Counted from the first letter of the stretch, positions 46,955 through 57,180 are shown. The stretch: 64,000 nucleotides of DNA from Paguma larvata (GCA_030068075.1 CM057823.1:19192485-19256484), one strand, 5' to 3'. Made by a program: numbers and translations. The notes: a model not told the origin generated them from the sequence alone.

Positions 46955-47484
46955 AAATTCTAAAACTTTCACAGCCAAAAGGAACCTCAAAATGGATCAG
47001 AGAAGCAAACGTGAAAGTTAAAACTATAAGCATAGGAGAAACTCTTAGTGACTTTCGATTTGGCAAAGATTTCTTAGATACAAAAGAAACAGCATACAGA
47101 AAATTCATAAATTGGGCTTCATCAAAATTTAAAAGTTTTGCTCATCAAAAGACTTTGTAAATGAAAGAAAAGATAAACCATAGACTGGGAGAAAATATTT
47201 GCAAAATACACATTTAAAAAGGATTTATACCGGGGCAGCTGGGTGACTCAGTTGGTTGAGCATCGGACTTCGGCTCAGGGAGAGGTTCAAGATGGCAGAA
47301 AAGAAGTATTACCCACTGCTGGTCTCTGGCGACTCAATCTGAGAGGGACTGAGACCGAGAAACTCTCAATCGCAGGGATCTGCAGGAAGAGGAGTTGGAA
47401 GCTACAGGAAAGAGAACGCAAAAACCAGAGCATCTGGGGACACTGAGGAGAAATAGGAAATAAACCAATACACACATTGCCAAA

Positions 47485-48376
47485 ATGACCAAACGGAAGA
47501 ACTCCCCTCAGAAGACTGTACAGGAAATAGTGACAGCACAAGAAATGATGAAAGCAGACATAAGCAACCTAACAGAACAAGAATACAGAACGATAAATAT
47601 AAAAATACTCGCAGGGCTTGAAAAAAACATAGAAGAAATCAGGGGGACCCTAGAGGCAGAGATCAAGGTCCTAAAAAACGATCTACAGGAATTAAAAAAT
47701 GCTTTAAATGAGGGGCAAAACAAATTGGAGGCGGCCACAGCGTGAATTGCAGAGGCAGAAGAGAGAATAGGGGAATTAGGAGACAAAATCACAGAAAAGG
47801 ATGAAGCAGAGAAAAAGAGAGAAACTGATTCAGGAACAGGAAAGGAGAATTCAAGAGCTGAGTGATGCAATCAAACGGAATAACATCCGTATTATAGGAA
47901 TTCCAGAGGAAGAAGAGAGAGAGAAAGGAATCGAAAGGGTACTTGAACAAATCATCAATGAGAACTTCCCCAACATGAAGAAAGAAATGGGCATTGAAGT
48001 CCAAGAGGCACAGAGAACTCCCCTCAGACGTAACCCAAATAGGCCTTCAGCAAGACACATCATAGTGAAGCTGGGAAAATACAAAGATAAAGAGAGAATC
48101 CTGAAAGCAGCTAGTGATAAACGGGCCTTGACTTACAAAGGCAGACACATTAGGGTAGTAGCGGACTTATCCACAGAAACTTGGCAAGCCAGAAAGGAAT
48201 GGCAGGAGATCTTCAATGTGATGAACAGGAAGGACATGCAGCCAAGAATCCTTTACCCGGCCAGCCTGTCATTCAAAATGGATGGAGAGATAAAGGTCTT
48301 CCCAAACAAACAAAAACTGAAGGAATACATCACAAATAAACCAATCTTACAAGAGATCCTGAGGGGGACTCTATGA
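47485..48376 (+). pseudogene. L1 ORF1 (RNA-binding protein), two lesions
   Basis: ORF1 encodes the trimeric RNA-binding chaperone of the L1 particle. From the start at 47485, a lysine-rich N-terminus leads into a long heptad-rich coiled coil (about 47560-47860), then the RRM (with the 'IRIIGIPE' strand, about 47887-48110) and the C-terminal domain ('GKYKDKERIL' to 'LQEILRGTL'). About 297 codons in all, somewhat shorter than human ORF1p. Two lesions: a TGA at 47743-47745 where a tryptophan-type codon would fit, and a single-base loss in the A-rich run near 47815-47822 that shifts the frame. The distal part (47801-48376) is open as one 191-codon frame. Confidence 0.92.
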
Positions 48377-48423
48377 AGGAAAGGTTGCAAGGAACACAGA
48401 GCACCAGAGACATCCTTACAAAC

Positions 48424-49496
48424 ATGAAACCTACAGACAACACCTTGACTCTAAACCCACATTTTTCAATATTAACACTGAATGTAAACGGACTAAACGC
48501 TCCAATTAAAAGACACAGGGTAACAGAATGGATTAGAAAACAAGACCCATCTATCTGCTGTCTTCAAGAGACCCATTTTAAACCTGAGGACACCTTCAGA
48601 CTGAAAGTGAGGGGATGGAGAACTATCTACCATGCTACAGGAACTCAGAAGAAAGCTGGAGTAGCCACACTTATATCAGATAAACTGGACTTTAAAGTAA
48701 AAGATGTAACAAGAGATGAAGAAGGGTATTATATAATAATCACAGGGACTATTCAGCAGGAAGAGCTAACAATTATAAATATCTACATGCCGAATTCTGG
48801 GGCACCCAAATTTGTCAACCAACTAATTACAAACGTAAGCTATCTTATTGATAAAAATGTGCTAGTTGCAGGAGACCTTAATACCCCACTCACAGCGCTG
48901 GATAGATCCACTAAACAGAGAATCAGCATGGAAATAATGGACCTGAACGACACGTTGGAACAGATGGGCCTGACAGATATCTTCAGGGCCCTTCATCCAG
49001 AAGCAAACGAATTTACATTCTTCTCAAATGCACATGGTACATTTTCCAAGATAGACCACATTCTGGGGCACAAGGAAGCACTGAATAAGTATAAAAAAAT
49101 TGAGATCATACCATGCACAATTTCAGACCACAATGCTTTGAAACTTGAAATCAACCACAGGAAAAAGTCTGGGAAGCCCCCACAAACATGGAGGCTAAAG
49201 AACAACCTACTAAAAGACGAATGGGTCAACCAAGCAATCAGAGAAGAAATTTAAAAATACATGGAAACAAATGAAAATGAAAATACGACAATCCAAACAA
49301 TTTGGGATGCAGCAAAGGCAGTCCTGAGAGGGAAATATATTGCAATCCAGGCCCATCTCAAGAAACAAGAAAAATTCCTAACACAAATTCTAGCAGCACG
49401 CCTAAAGGAACTAGAAGCAGAACAGCTAAGACAGCCCAAACCTAGCAGAAAGAGAGAAATAATGAAGATTAGGGCACAAATTAATCATATGGAAAT
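48424..49496 (+). pseudogene. L1 ORF2 N-terminus: intact endonuclease domain, then truncation
   Basis: ORF2 encodes the L1 endonuclease/reverse transcriptase. The probable start is ATG 48424; the frame is open upstream to 48373, where an ATG overlaps the ORF1 stop. The AP-endonuclease-like domain is complete and undisrupted over 276 codons, and the catalytic positions can be seen: Asn in 'LNVNGLN', Glu in 'LQETHF', Asp and Asn in 'GDLNTPL', Asp in 'SKIDHIL', Asp-His in 'SDHNALKL', each offset about +6 from the human numbering. An in-frame TAA at 49252-49254 ends it just after the domain. The same frame resumes (from 49261, '[10 protein letters not shown]') and runs to the truncation point. 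It is thus by accident an endonuclease-only ORF. Whether it is transcribed is unknown. Confidence 0.92.
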
Positions 49497-50123
49497 GGAC
49501 TTCGGCTCAGGTCACGATCTCGTGGTCATATGAGTTTGAGCCCTATGTCGGATTCTGGGCTGACAGACTGGAGCTTAGAGCCTGCTTCAGATTCTGTGTC
49601 TCCCTCTCTCTCTGCCTCTCCCCCACTTGCTCTCCCTCTCAAAAAAAATGAACATTAAAAGCAATCTTTAAAGGATTTTTACCTAGAATATATAAAGAAC
49701 TTTTACAACTCAAATATAAGACAAATAACCCATAAATATAAGCAAAATATCTGAACTGATGATCTATCAAAAAAAGATATACAGAGAGCAAATAAGCTCA
49801 TGAAAATATGTTTAACATTATTAGTCACTAGGGAAGTCAATTAAATAAAAGTGCATATTATATGAAAATTAAAACTACATGAGATGCTTCTACATCACTA
49901 GCATTTCTAAATCTAAAAATACTATTCTTATCAAGCACTAATGAGGATGTGGAACAACTGGAACTCTTATACAATGTTCTTCAAATTAATAAGGTATAAG
50001 CACTTGGAAAACTAGTTGGCAGTTTATTATGAATACAACTCAACAATACCACTCCTAAATACTTATCCAAGAAAATTAGGAACATATATTCATTGCACTT
50101 TTATTCGAAATAGCCCTAGAAAC

Positions 50124-51076
50124 AGCAGAAGACATGAATAGAAATTTTCCAAAGAAGACAACCAGATGGCCAACAGACACACAAAAAGACGCTCAACGTC
50201 ACTCATCATCAGGGAAATACAAATCTAAACCACACTGAGATACCACCTCACACTGGTCAGAGTGGCTAAAATTAACAAGTTGGAAAACAACAGATGCTGG
50301 CAAGGATGTGGAGAAACGGGAACCCTCTTGCACTGTTGGTGGGAATGCAAACTGCTGCAGTCACTCTGGGAAACAGTGTGGAGGTCCCTCAAAAAATTAA
50401 AAATAGAACTATCCTACAACCCAGCAACAGCACTACTACAAATTTATCCAAAGGATACAGGAATGCTGATTCATAGGGGCACACGTACTCTAATGTTCAG
50501 AGCGGCATTTTCAATAGCCAAGTTATGGAAAGAGCCTGAATGTCTATCAACTGATGACTGGATAAAGAAGATGGGGTTTATATATACAATGGAATACTAC
50601 TTGACAATAAGAAAGAATGAAATCATGCCATTTGCAGCAATGTGGATGGAACTAGAAGGCATTACTGAGTGAAACAAGTCAGTCAAAGACCAATATCATA
50701 TGTTTTCATTCACATGTGGAACTTGAGGAACTTAACAAAAGACCATCAGGGAAGGGAAGGGGAAAAAATAGTTATAAACAGAGAGGGAGGGAGAAAAACC
50801 ATAAGAGACTCTTAAATACAAAGAACAAACTGAGGGTGAATGCGGGTAGGGGAGGAGGAAAATGGGTGATGGGCATTTGTTGGGATGAGCACTCGGTGTT
50901 GTATGTAACCAATGAACCATGGGAATCTACCCCCAAAACTAAGAGCACACTTTATACATTGTATGTTAGCTAATTTGAAAATAAATTATATTAAAAAATA
51001 AATAAAATAAAATACAGCATATTAAGAGGGAAAATAATAAACAAATAAATAAATATTAAAATAAAACCAGAAAACA
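50124..51076 (+). mobile_element. 5'-truncated L1, ORF2 C-terminus and 3'UTR
   Basis: A second young L1, inserted 440 bp from the previous stack in the same ancient L1. ORF2 C-terminus from 50262 with the cysteine-rich C-x3-C-x7-H-x4-C motif and '[13 protein letters not shown]', then 'WIKKMGFIYTMEYY'. This frame is open to 50672. G-rich 3'UTR (gtaggggaggaggaaaatggg) and a long A-rich tail. TSD of 16 bp with one mismatch, aaatag[c/t]cctagaaac, at 50108-50123 and 51077-51092. It is not the missing 3' half of the 47.3-kb L1, because each has its own duplication. Confidence 0.95.
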
Positions 51077-51509
51077 AAATAGTCCTAGAAACAACCAAAT
51101 GTCATCAATGTCGAATAGATAAACTGTGTCATATTCTTACGATGAAATAGTACTCAGCAGCAAGGAAAAAGATACCTCTGATACATGCAATAATATGAAT
51201 AAACCTCAAGAACATTAAGAGTTCATAGGGAGTGATTCCATCTAAACTAAATTCTAGAAAATAGAAGTTAATCTATAGTGACCTTAGGCAGATCAATCAT
51301 TGCACCAAGCTGTGGGTGGAGGAGTGAATGACTTCAAGAGGCAAGGAGAAACATTCTGGGCAGATGGAAATACTCTATATCCTGAGTGAGTAGTGGTTAC
51401 ATAGGTGCATATATTTGTCAAAAGTCATAAAGCTCTACACTTGAATTCTTTGAATTATCTACATAAATTATACTTCAACAAAGTTAAAAAAAAATCTAAA
51501 AACTATTTT

Positions 51510-51720
51510 CTTCACGTTTTTTAAATTTATTTTTGAGAGACATAGAGACAGAGTGTGAGCAGGGGAAGGGCAGAGAGAGAGGGAGACACAGAATCCAAAG
51601 CAGGCTCCAGGCTCTGAGCCATCAGCACAGGGCCTGATGCGGGGCTTGAACTCACAGACCGTGAGATCATGACCTGAGCTGAAGTCGCCCGCTCAACCAA
51701 CTGAGCCACCCAGTTGGCCC
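51510..51720 (-). mobile_element. Felid CAN-SINE, antisense
   Basis: Well-preserved reverse SINE: 'ttttgagagacatagagacag', 'gatgcggggcttgaactcacagacc', 'caaccaactgagccacccag'. Perfect 14-bp TSD ctaaaaactatttt at 51496-51509 and 51721-51734, just at the A-rich end of the ancient L1. Confidence 0.97.
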
Positions 51721-51734
51721 CTAAAAACTATTTT

Positions 51735-52500
51735 TAAAGAAGTGTGACCGAGAGAAATGAAAGCAAGGACTTGAAAGAATATTGTACACCCATGTTCATA
51801 GCAGTTTTGCTGCAATAAAACTATGTTTCTGGCTATGCTCCTGGCCAAAAGGCGGAAAACAACCCATGTGTCCATCAATGGATGAATGTATGAACAAAAT
51901 GTGGCATATACAAACAATGAAATATTATTCAACATTCAAACTCTGACAGCATCTAACACATGTTACAACACGGGTGACCTTGAGAACATTATGCTAAGTA
52001 AAATAAACCTGTTCCAAAAGGACAAATATTGTATGATTTCTAGAGCAGTCGAACTCATAGAAAGACACCTGGGTGACTTAGTCAGTTAAGCATCAGCCTC
52101 TTGATTTCAGCTCAGGTCATCATCTCAGAGTTCATGAGGTCCAGTCCCACATTGGACTCTGCACTAACAGAGCTGAACCTCCCTAGGATTCTCTTCTTCC
52201 TATCTGCCTCTCTCCCACTTCCGCACTCACATTCTCTCTCTCTCTCTCACACTCTCTCTCAAAAATAAATTAATAAATGTTTTTTTTAATTCATAGAGAA
52301 AATAGAATGGTAATTGCCAGGGGCTAGGAGGAGAAGGGAGTGGGAAGTTAGTGTCCAGTGGGTATGGAGTTTCAGTTGGAAAAGATAAAAAAGTTCTAGA
52401 GGGGGATGATGGTGATGGCTTCACAACAACAGTGTGAAGAATATACGTAATGTCATGAAACTACACTTAAAAATAGTTAAAGAGGGAAATTGTATGTATG
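51735..52500 (+). mobile_element. Second ancient L1-type fragment
   Basis: Late-ORF2 text of an old L1 (gtgtccatcaatggatgaatg, aacaatgaaatattattcaac, cattatgctaagtaaaataaacc) and its 3'UTR (ggtaattgccaggggctaggaggag, gagtttcagttgg, ctacacttaaaaatagttaa). It is interrupted by the SINE at 52064-52287. Confidence 0.72.
52064..52287 (+). mobile_element. Felid CAN-SINE in ancient L1
   Basis: Direct SINE: 'gacacctgggtgacttagtcag', damaged B-box 'gaggtccagtccc', 'ctctcaaaaataaattaataaatg' and a final T-run. Approximate TSD aactcatagaaa/aattcatagaga at 52052-52063 and 52288-52299. Confidence 0.93.
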
Positions 52501-52508
52501 TATATTTT

Positions 52509-52717
52509 TTTTAATGTTTATTTATGAGAGAGAGAGAGACGGAGTGTGAGCAGGGGGAGGGGGGGGCAGAGACAGAGAGAGACACAGAATCCAAAGCAGG
52601 CTTCAGGTTCTGAGCTGTCAGCACAGAGCCCGATGTGGGGCTCGAACTCACGAACCATGAGATCATGACCTGAGCTGAAGTCGGACACTTAACCAACTGA
52701 ACCACTCAGGCACCCCC
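52509..52717 (-). mobile_element. Felid CAN-SINE, antisense
   Basis: Reverse SINE with a 12-base G-rich tract (gggggaggggggggg region, about 52554-52567), 'gctgtcagcacagagcccgatg', 'aaccaactgaaccactcagg'. Perfect 13-bp TSD gtatgtatatttt at 52496-52508 and 52718-52730. It forms an inverted pair with the SINE at 52064. Confidence 0.97.
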
Positions 52718-52730
52718 GTATGTATATTTT

Positions 52731-54602
52731 AGCACCATAAAAAAAAGGAGAGATGGAAAAGACGACATGTCTTCAATGGGGGAAAACACCCCCATTGAAA
52801 TTTGCTTCTTTGGGTGAGGAAAGAACGGCAACCAAGAAGAGCTGATTTGCAAATGTTGAAGCAGCCCCGACAATGGAAAACTGATAAGCGAGGGATCAAG
52901 GAGGTTGGAAAGGAAGAGTGTCAAGTAGTTATCATCCCGACCAACAGGATAGGTGAACCTAATGACCCCGATGATTGTCTTTGTGCTGAAGTGCAAGGAA
53001 ATTCCATCTTAAGTCCCTCCCAAAGGGTTATATCTCTCCCTCCCTAAAACCGGAAGCATATATTTCATGGGAAGTTGCTGGAGAATTGACTAATGGCAAG
53101 TTTTGGATTTGAATTGGATCTGCTATCTGCACAACACTTTCCCTGTGGGTTAAGACAAAGGGTCATTAGATTATGGATAACATCCCCCAATTCTTAAGAG
53201 GAACCACTGGCAAATTGTTTAGATTCAGAGGAGATCAATAGGACACAAGAATCAGCTATACTTGCAGGCTCTGCAGCCATAGCAACAACCTTGGCAAGCC
53301 CTCCACACAGAGAGCAACAAGCCACTTCAAAATCACTGGGAGCTGAGCCAAGAGAGGGAACACTGAGACAAGGACTTCGTAAATCTTAAGGATAAACTCC
53401 CTGCTCATGAAAACAAAGGACAACTTCCAAAGCATTTTCTTTGATTTCTTCTGATCTCTCTCTAATTTAAGAAGCCTGGCCCTAAAGTTGAGATCAGACC
53501 CAGTCTCTCAAAAGGAAGGACAAATTGCCCCAAAGTCCTTAACACACAGGTCCATTAAAACATTAGATCTGCCTGGAGAGAACCTAAACCCTGTAACTTG
53601 TTCTGAACATAAGATAATATTCAAGAACCTCGGGGGCTTTCAGATACAAGATCAAAGATAACATTAATTCTGGTAAACTTGAATAGAAGAAGAGAAATTA
53701 TTTTGACAATTGAAGTATATGAAGGAGAAAGTAGCTGAGGTTGCTGAGTTGTGATAATAGCTTGACACAGAGGACCAAAGAAGTTTTCCTAGTATGGTAT
53801 CTCCTTTCCTTGAATGCATAATTGCAAGGGATTTATTGCAACTCTAGGGACAGAAAGAGCCTTCAAAATGATGCAGTGTAGGACCCCAATAATTGAGCAC
53901 ACTGAAAGGAAGTCTCTAGAACAAACCCGTATCACCACAATTGCAAATATGAAAGTACCAAGGTGCAGTAGGACTATACCAAATTACATACAGGGGTGCT
54001 AAAGAAACTAGAAATAATCCTGTGCATTATTTACCCCATTAACTCCCTGGTTTGACTAGTCCAAAATAGGGATGGATATTGAATCAACCTTATAGTAATC
54101 TGTGATTAGTGATATAGGAAATGCGGTCTCTTAAATACCAGTTAATTTTGGTCACCAGTATAGTTTGCCTTCATTTGACCATTTATTTTCCCACTGTAGG
54201 GATAAAGTCTCTAGCATCATGTTATAATCTAATAAGGTGAAATTTAAACAGGTGTTCTTGACCTAATTCAAACAGAACATATGTTCATTTCACAGATGGC
54301 ACATTGGGTAGAAGTCAGAAACAATTGTATCTGCTCTGCTTTCCCTTTTTAGGGAAAACTGGTATCGGTAGAACAGTTTAACAAAAAAAGAAATTCTAGG
54401 GCCCTTCACTAAACAATACCTTTTCTGGAAGTTCTACTATTTGGAATAAACTATGCACAAATTTTTTTTCCTTAAAATCCATATTAGTAAGTAGGATACA
54501 AAGAAAGCAGGTGCCATGTATGGATACAGACATGTCACGGTATTATGCTACAGGCTCGTTATCAGATTACATGGCCTCCTGAACACCAGTTTCCTTGACA
54601 TT
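52731..54602. other. 1.9 kb, nothing recognised
   Basis: No gene or repeat I can name. Short ORFs (for example plus-strand 52802-53047 and 53814-54002) match no family I know. Composition is ordinary. It may include decayed retroviral DNA, but I have no motif to support that. Confidence 0.45.
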
Positions 54603-54617
54603 TACACAGGCAACTTT

Positions 54618-54832
54618 TTTTAAATGTTTTATTTTATTTTTTGAGAGACAGAGAAAGACAGAGTACAAGCAAGGGGAGGGGCAGAGAGAGAGGGAGACAC
54701 AGAATGCAAAGCAGGCTTCGGGCCCTGAGCTGTCAGCACAGAGCCCAATGTGGGGCTTGAACCCACAAACGTGCGAGATCATGACCTGAGCCAAAGTCCA
54801 ACGCTCAACCGACTGAGCCACCCAGGCGCCCC
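54618..54832 (-). mobile_element. Felid CAN-SINE, antisense, young copy
   Basis: Reverse SINE: 'tgttttattttattttttgagagacagag', 'gagctgtcagcacagagcccaatg', 'ccgactgagccacccaggcgccc'. Perfect 15-bp TSD tacacaggcaacttt at 54603-54617 and 54833-54847. Confidence 0.98.
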
Positions 54833-54847
54833 TACACAGGCAACTTT

Positions 54848-55599
54848 CTAACCTCTCAGCCCAGAGAGCCTAAGAAATGACTCTCCAGTGAACTCTCCAG
54901 TGATGTCTTGACATAGAATCATTGGCATGTCCCTAAGAAGACGGCAAAGTTGTCAAGTCTGTCAAATGGTGTACTCATTGTGAAAATCAGTTGTCAGCCA
55001 CTCATTGAGCACAGTTAGAGCAACTCAAAGAGAACAGCAAGTCCTTTGGCCACCACTATGAATTTCATGATATGTGACGTCCGAGTACTTGCAAGGAACC
55101 ATGGGCAAGTGAGATCTCCGTTGTTAAAAGAAAGCAGAAGAATCAGGAGAGGGTAATGACCTTCGCAGAAGTGCATTGCACCGCTGGAGACCAGCCCTTG
55201 GCAAGGGCACCCTTACGGATTCCCTAGATACACTGCTTCTTCTAAGAAACACTGTTCTTGAACCTCTGCACTGTTTCCCAAGACCTCCAAGACCGTTACT
55301 TTCAAATCCTACAAAAAATGATAGCTACCCAAATCCCAGTCTGGGGGCAAACAAAATTGAGACAGACTCAAGTCTCCTCATCCAGCAACTTGCAGAGAAA
55401 AAAAAAAAAAAAAAAAAAACCAGTAACCCAGCTCTCTAGCCCAGCTTCCAGGTGCCGGTTGCCATCAGGAAGCCAAAAGCCACAAGCTCCAAACAAGCCC
55501 CATGGGCCAGCTTACAAACAATTTGCTCCCGTGAGAACCAGATCAAGCCAGTCTCAGTCACAGTGGACCCCAGCGTTGACCTTTCACTGACTTTTTCTC
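54848..55599. other. Unassigned sequence with a 22-A run
   Basis: A pure A22 run lies at 55398-55419, preceded by about 250 bp (55150-55397) that is neither SINE nor L1. It could be the 3' end of a retroposed RNA, but I found no matching gene or TSD. Two overlapping open frames through it (55176-55439 and 55258-55590) resemble nothing I know. Confidence 0.4.
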
Positions 55600-55935
55600 T
55601 CATTATAAGGCTAAAAGTCTTGTCCGGGGATGGAGATTTAATGTGCTAATTAGCCATGAATGTATGATAAAGCATGATCTCTTCATGTGCAGGCTCTTAT
55701 AAATCCCCACCTCTACATGGTTAAACATCACCTTTTCCCCCCTCGCCCCCCCACCCCAAGCCGCTTTAAAACTTTCCCTGACCTCTCCTCAGGTAGCCAG
55801 CCTGAGGACTCTTTCCTTTGTGCTGTCACCCTGATGCTCCAGCATAAGCCCCCCAAAAAATCCTTGCCTGGAATTCCTGCTTGGCCTCTTGTCAATTTCT
55901 ATTGCTTAGCCAGCCCAATCAAGTTTGGTAACAAT
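55600..55935 (+). repeat. Possible solitary retroviral LTR segment
   Basis: Features compatible with an LTR R-U5 region: 'ctaattagccatgaatgtatg', a TATA-like 'tcttataaatcccc', a C-rich block then 'gctttaaaactttccctgacc', 'gcctcttgtcaatttctattgc' and 'aagtttggtaaca' at the right. No partner LTR, and the left boundary and TSD are not found. Confidence 0.3.
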
Positions 55936-56262
55936 ATGATTACCAGCAGAGTCTTCTTCAAGGTAACAATTTACCTTCTCAATAATTGCTCCCTTCAGAG
56001 TGCCACCCCCCACAACCCACACCCCGTGGCAAAAGTGATGAGGTAACAGTATGGCCAATGAATATGTGAGAACTTCAGACACACCTGGTTACTTCCACCA
56101 CCATGAGGGATCTGGTGCAATTCAGGTGTTAAGTCCTGAATCTACTTTACTAAAATACTAGAGAGAAAATAGAAGTAAATTTGATTTATTTACTAAATTG
56201 GAACAAAGCACATGATTCATTCTGGCAAAAATGGTTTAAAAAAATTAAAGTGAATACTTGTG
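55936..56262. other. Unassigned sequence
   Basis: About 330 bp with no recognised feature, between the LTR-like segment and the SINE cluster. Confidence 0.45.
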
Positions 56263-56274
56263 TCTAAAATTATT

Positions 56275-56476
56275 GTTTAATTTTTTAATGTTTATTTATT
56301 TTGAGAGAGAGAGCAGGGGAGGGACATAGAGAGAGGGAGAGGGAGACAGAACCCCAAGAAGGTCCACGCTGTCAGTGCAGAGCTCAATGTGGGGCTCAAT
56401 CTCATGAAGCATGAGATCATGACCTGAGCTGAAATCAAGAGTCAGATGCTTAACCGACTGAGCCACCCAGGCGCCC
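56275..56476 (-). mobile_element. Felid CAN-SINE, antisense (cluster 1 of 4)
   Basis: Reverse SINE: 'ttttaatgtttatttattttgagag', 'gaaggtccacgctgtcagtgcag' (older body), 'cttaaccgactgagccacccagg'. Perfect 11-bp TSD ctaaaattatt at 56264-56274 and 56477-56487. Confidence 0.96.
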
Positions 56477-56728
56477 CTAAAATTATTTTTTTTATACTTT
56501 AATTATATCAGTGGAAAAACTTAGTTATGAAACAGAAAAGATATTCATTCCTGAATGCCAGAAATCCTGAATTAAATACTAAAACTCCCTTTGACAAAAT
56601 AGGTGGCAACATAGGTGTGAACCACTTAGAAGTCAAGTCATACACAGAGCTCTAGTGGCTGAGAACCAGGAAATATTTAATAGTTTGCAAATAGAGCCAA
56701 GGGAAATTTAAAGTCCAGAAACCGTTTA

Positions 56729-56934
56729 TTTTATTTATTTGTTTCTTTGTTTGTTTATGTTTATTTGTTTTTGAGAGAGAGACAGAGAGACAGAGCACAA
56801 GTCAGGGAGGAGCATAGGGAGACAGAAATAGAGAAAATCCGAAGCAGGCTCCAGGCTCTGAGCTGTCAGCACAGAGCCTGATGCTAGGCTCTAACACATG
56901 GACTGCTTAACCAATTGAGACACCCAGGGTGCTC
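56729..56934 (-). mobile_element. Felid CAN-SINE, antisense (cluster 2 of 4)
   Basis: Reverse SINE with a (TTTG)n-like left tail. It has lost the 'gagatcatgacctgag' segment (acatggactgcttaacc joins directly). TSD ccagaaaccgttta/ccagaaacctttaa at 56715-56728 and 56935-56948. Confidence 0.93.
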
Positions 56935-56963
56935 CCAGAAACCTTTAAAACTAAGAGGTCTTT

Positions 56964-57165
56964 GGGGCGCCTGGGGGGCCCAGCTGGGTAAGCACCTGAC
57001 TCTTGATCTCCATTCAGATCATGATCTCACAGTCTGTAAGTTCAAGCCTGGCCTTGAGCTCTGCACTGACAGCACAGAGCCTGCTTAGGATTCTCTCTCT
57101 CTCTTTTCACTGCTCACTCTCTCTCTCTCTCTCAAAATAAATAAACTTAAAAAAAAAAAAAAAAG
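56964..57165 (+). mobile_element. Felid CAN-SINE (cluster 3 of 4), twice-hit target
   Basis: Direct SINE: 'ggggcgcctggggggcccag', B-box region 'taagttcaagcctgg', a 16-A tail. Flanked by aactaagaggtcttt at 56949-56963 and 57166-57180. Only 14 bases separate its left TSD start from the preceding antisense SINE, so the two form a close inverted pair. Confidence 0.96.
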
Positions 57166-57180
57166 AACTAAGAGGTCTTT

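Larger units (their letters stand above)
47280..49496 (+). mobile_element. 5'-complete, 3'-truncated L1 with TSD
   Basis: 2217 bp of young carnivore L1 with: a 5' start 'gagaggttcaagatggcag', whose CAAGATGGC resembles the YY1-type site at the start of human L1; a short leader; ORF1 (47485-48376); a 47-nt spacer; and ORF2 from 48424 through the whole endonuclease domain to 49496. Then it stops: no reverse transcriptase, cysteine motif, 3'UTR or poly(A). It is bounded by a perfect 15-bp duplication of the SINE (ggacttcggctcagg, 47265-47279 and 49497-49511). The target nick site does not resemble the usual TTTT/A endonuclease site. Retaining the 5' end and losing the 3' end is the reverse of normal L1 truncation. 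It cannot move by itself. Confidence 0.9.
47232..49669 (+). mobile_element. Felid CAN-SINE interrupted by an L1
   Basis: The SINE head (47232-47279, 'ggggcagctgggtgactcagttgg') and the remainder (49512-49669, beginning after the duplicated 'ggacttcggctcagg' at 49497-49511, with B-box 'tgagtttgagccc' and CT-rich/A-rich tail) are parts of one SINE. The proof is the outer TSD aaaggattt[a/t]tacc at 47218-47231 and 49670-49683 in the ancient L1. The 2.2 kb in between is an L1. Confidence 0.9.
46955..51495 (+). mobile_element. Ancient L1M host element, split by later insertions
   Basis: Old L1 ORF2/3'UTR in three pieces: 46955-47217 (residues equivalent to 'FGKDFLDTKE' and 'FINWASSKF', about 47063-47135), 49684-50107 ('ctagaatatataaagaacttttacaactc', then 'gaggatgtggaacaactgg') and 51093-51495 (the late-ORF2 'gatgaaatagtactcagcagc' and an L1M 3'UTR). 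The gaps are exactly a SINE-plus-L1 stack and a second young L1. Ignoring the insertions the order is collinear. Non-functional. Confidence 0.78.

Noticed and set aside
48373..48423. ATG at 48373 as the ORF2 start overlapping the ORF1 stop (ATGA)
   Set aside because: L1 ORF2 normally begins after a short intergenic spacer, and the residues matching the family begin after the ATG at 48424. The upstream frame is open only by chance.
47280..51076. The L1 halves at 47.3-49.5 kb and 50.1-51.1 kb as one full-length element broken by the SINE
   Set aside because: Each half has its own distinct TSD, they lie in different host positions, and about 2.3 kb of ORF2 is absent from both. They are two insertions.
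55176..55590. Two overlapping frames as a gene or gag remnant
   Set aside because: Both run through the A22 tract (giving a poly-lysine stretch) and show no recognised domain.
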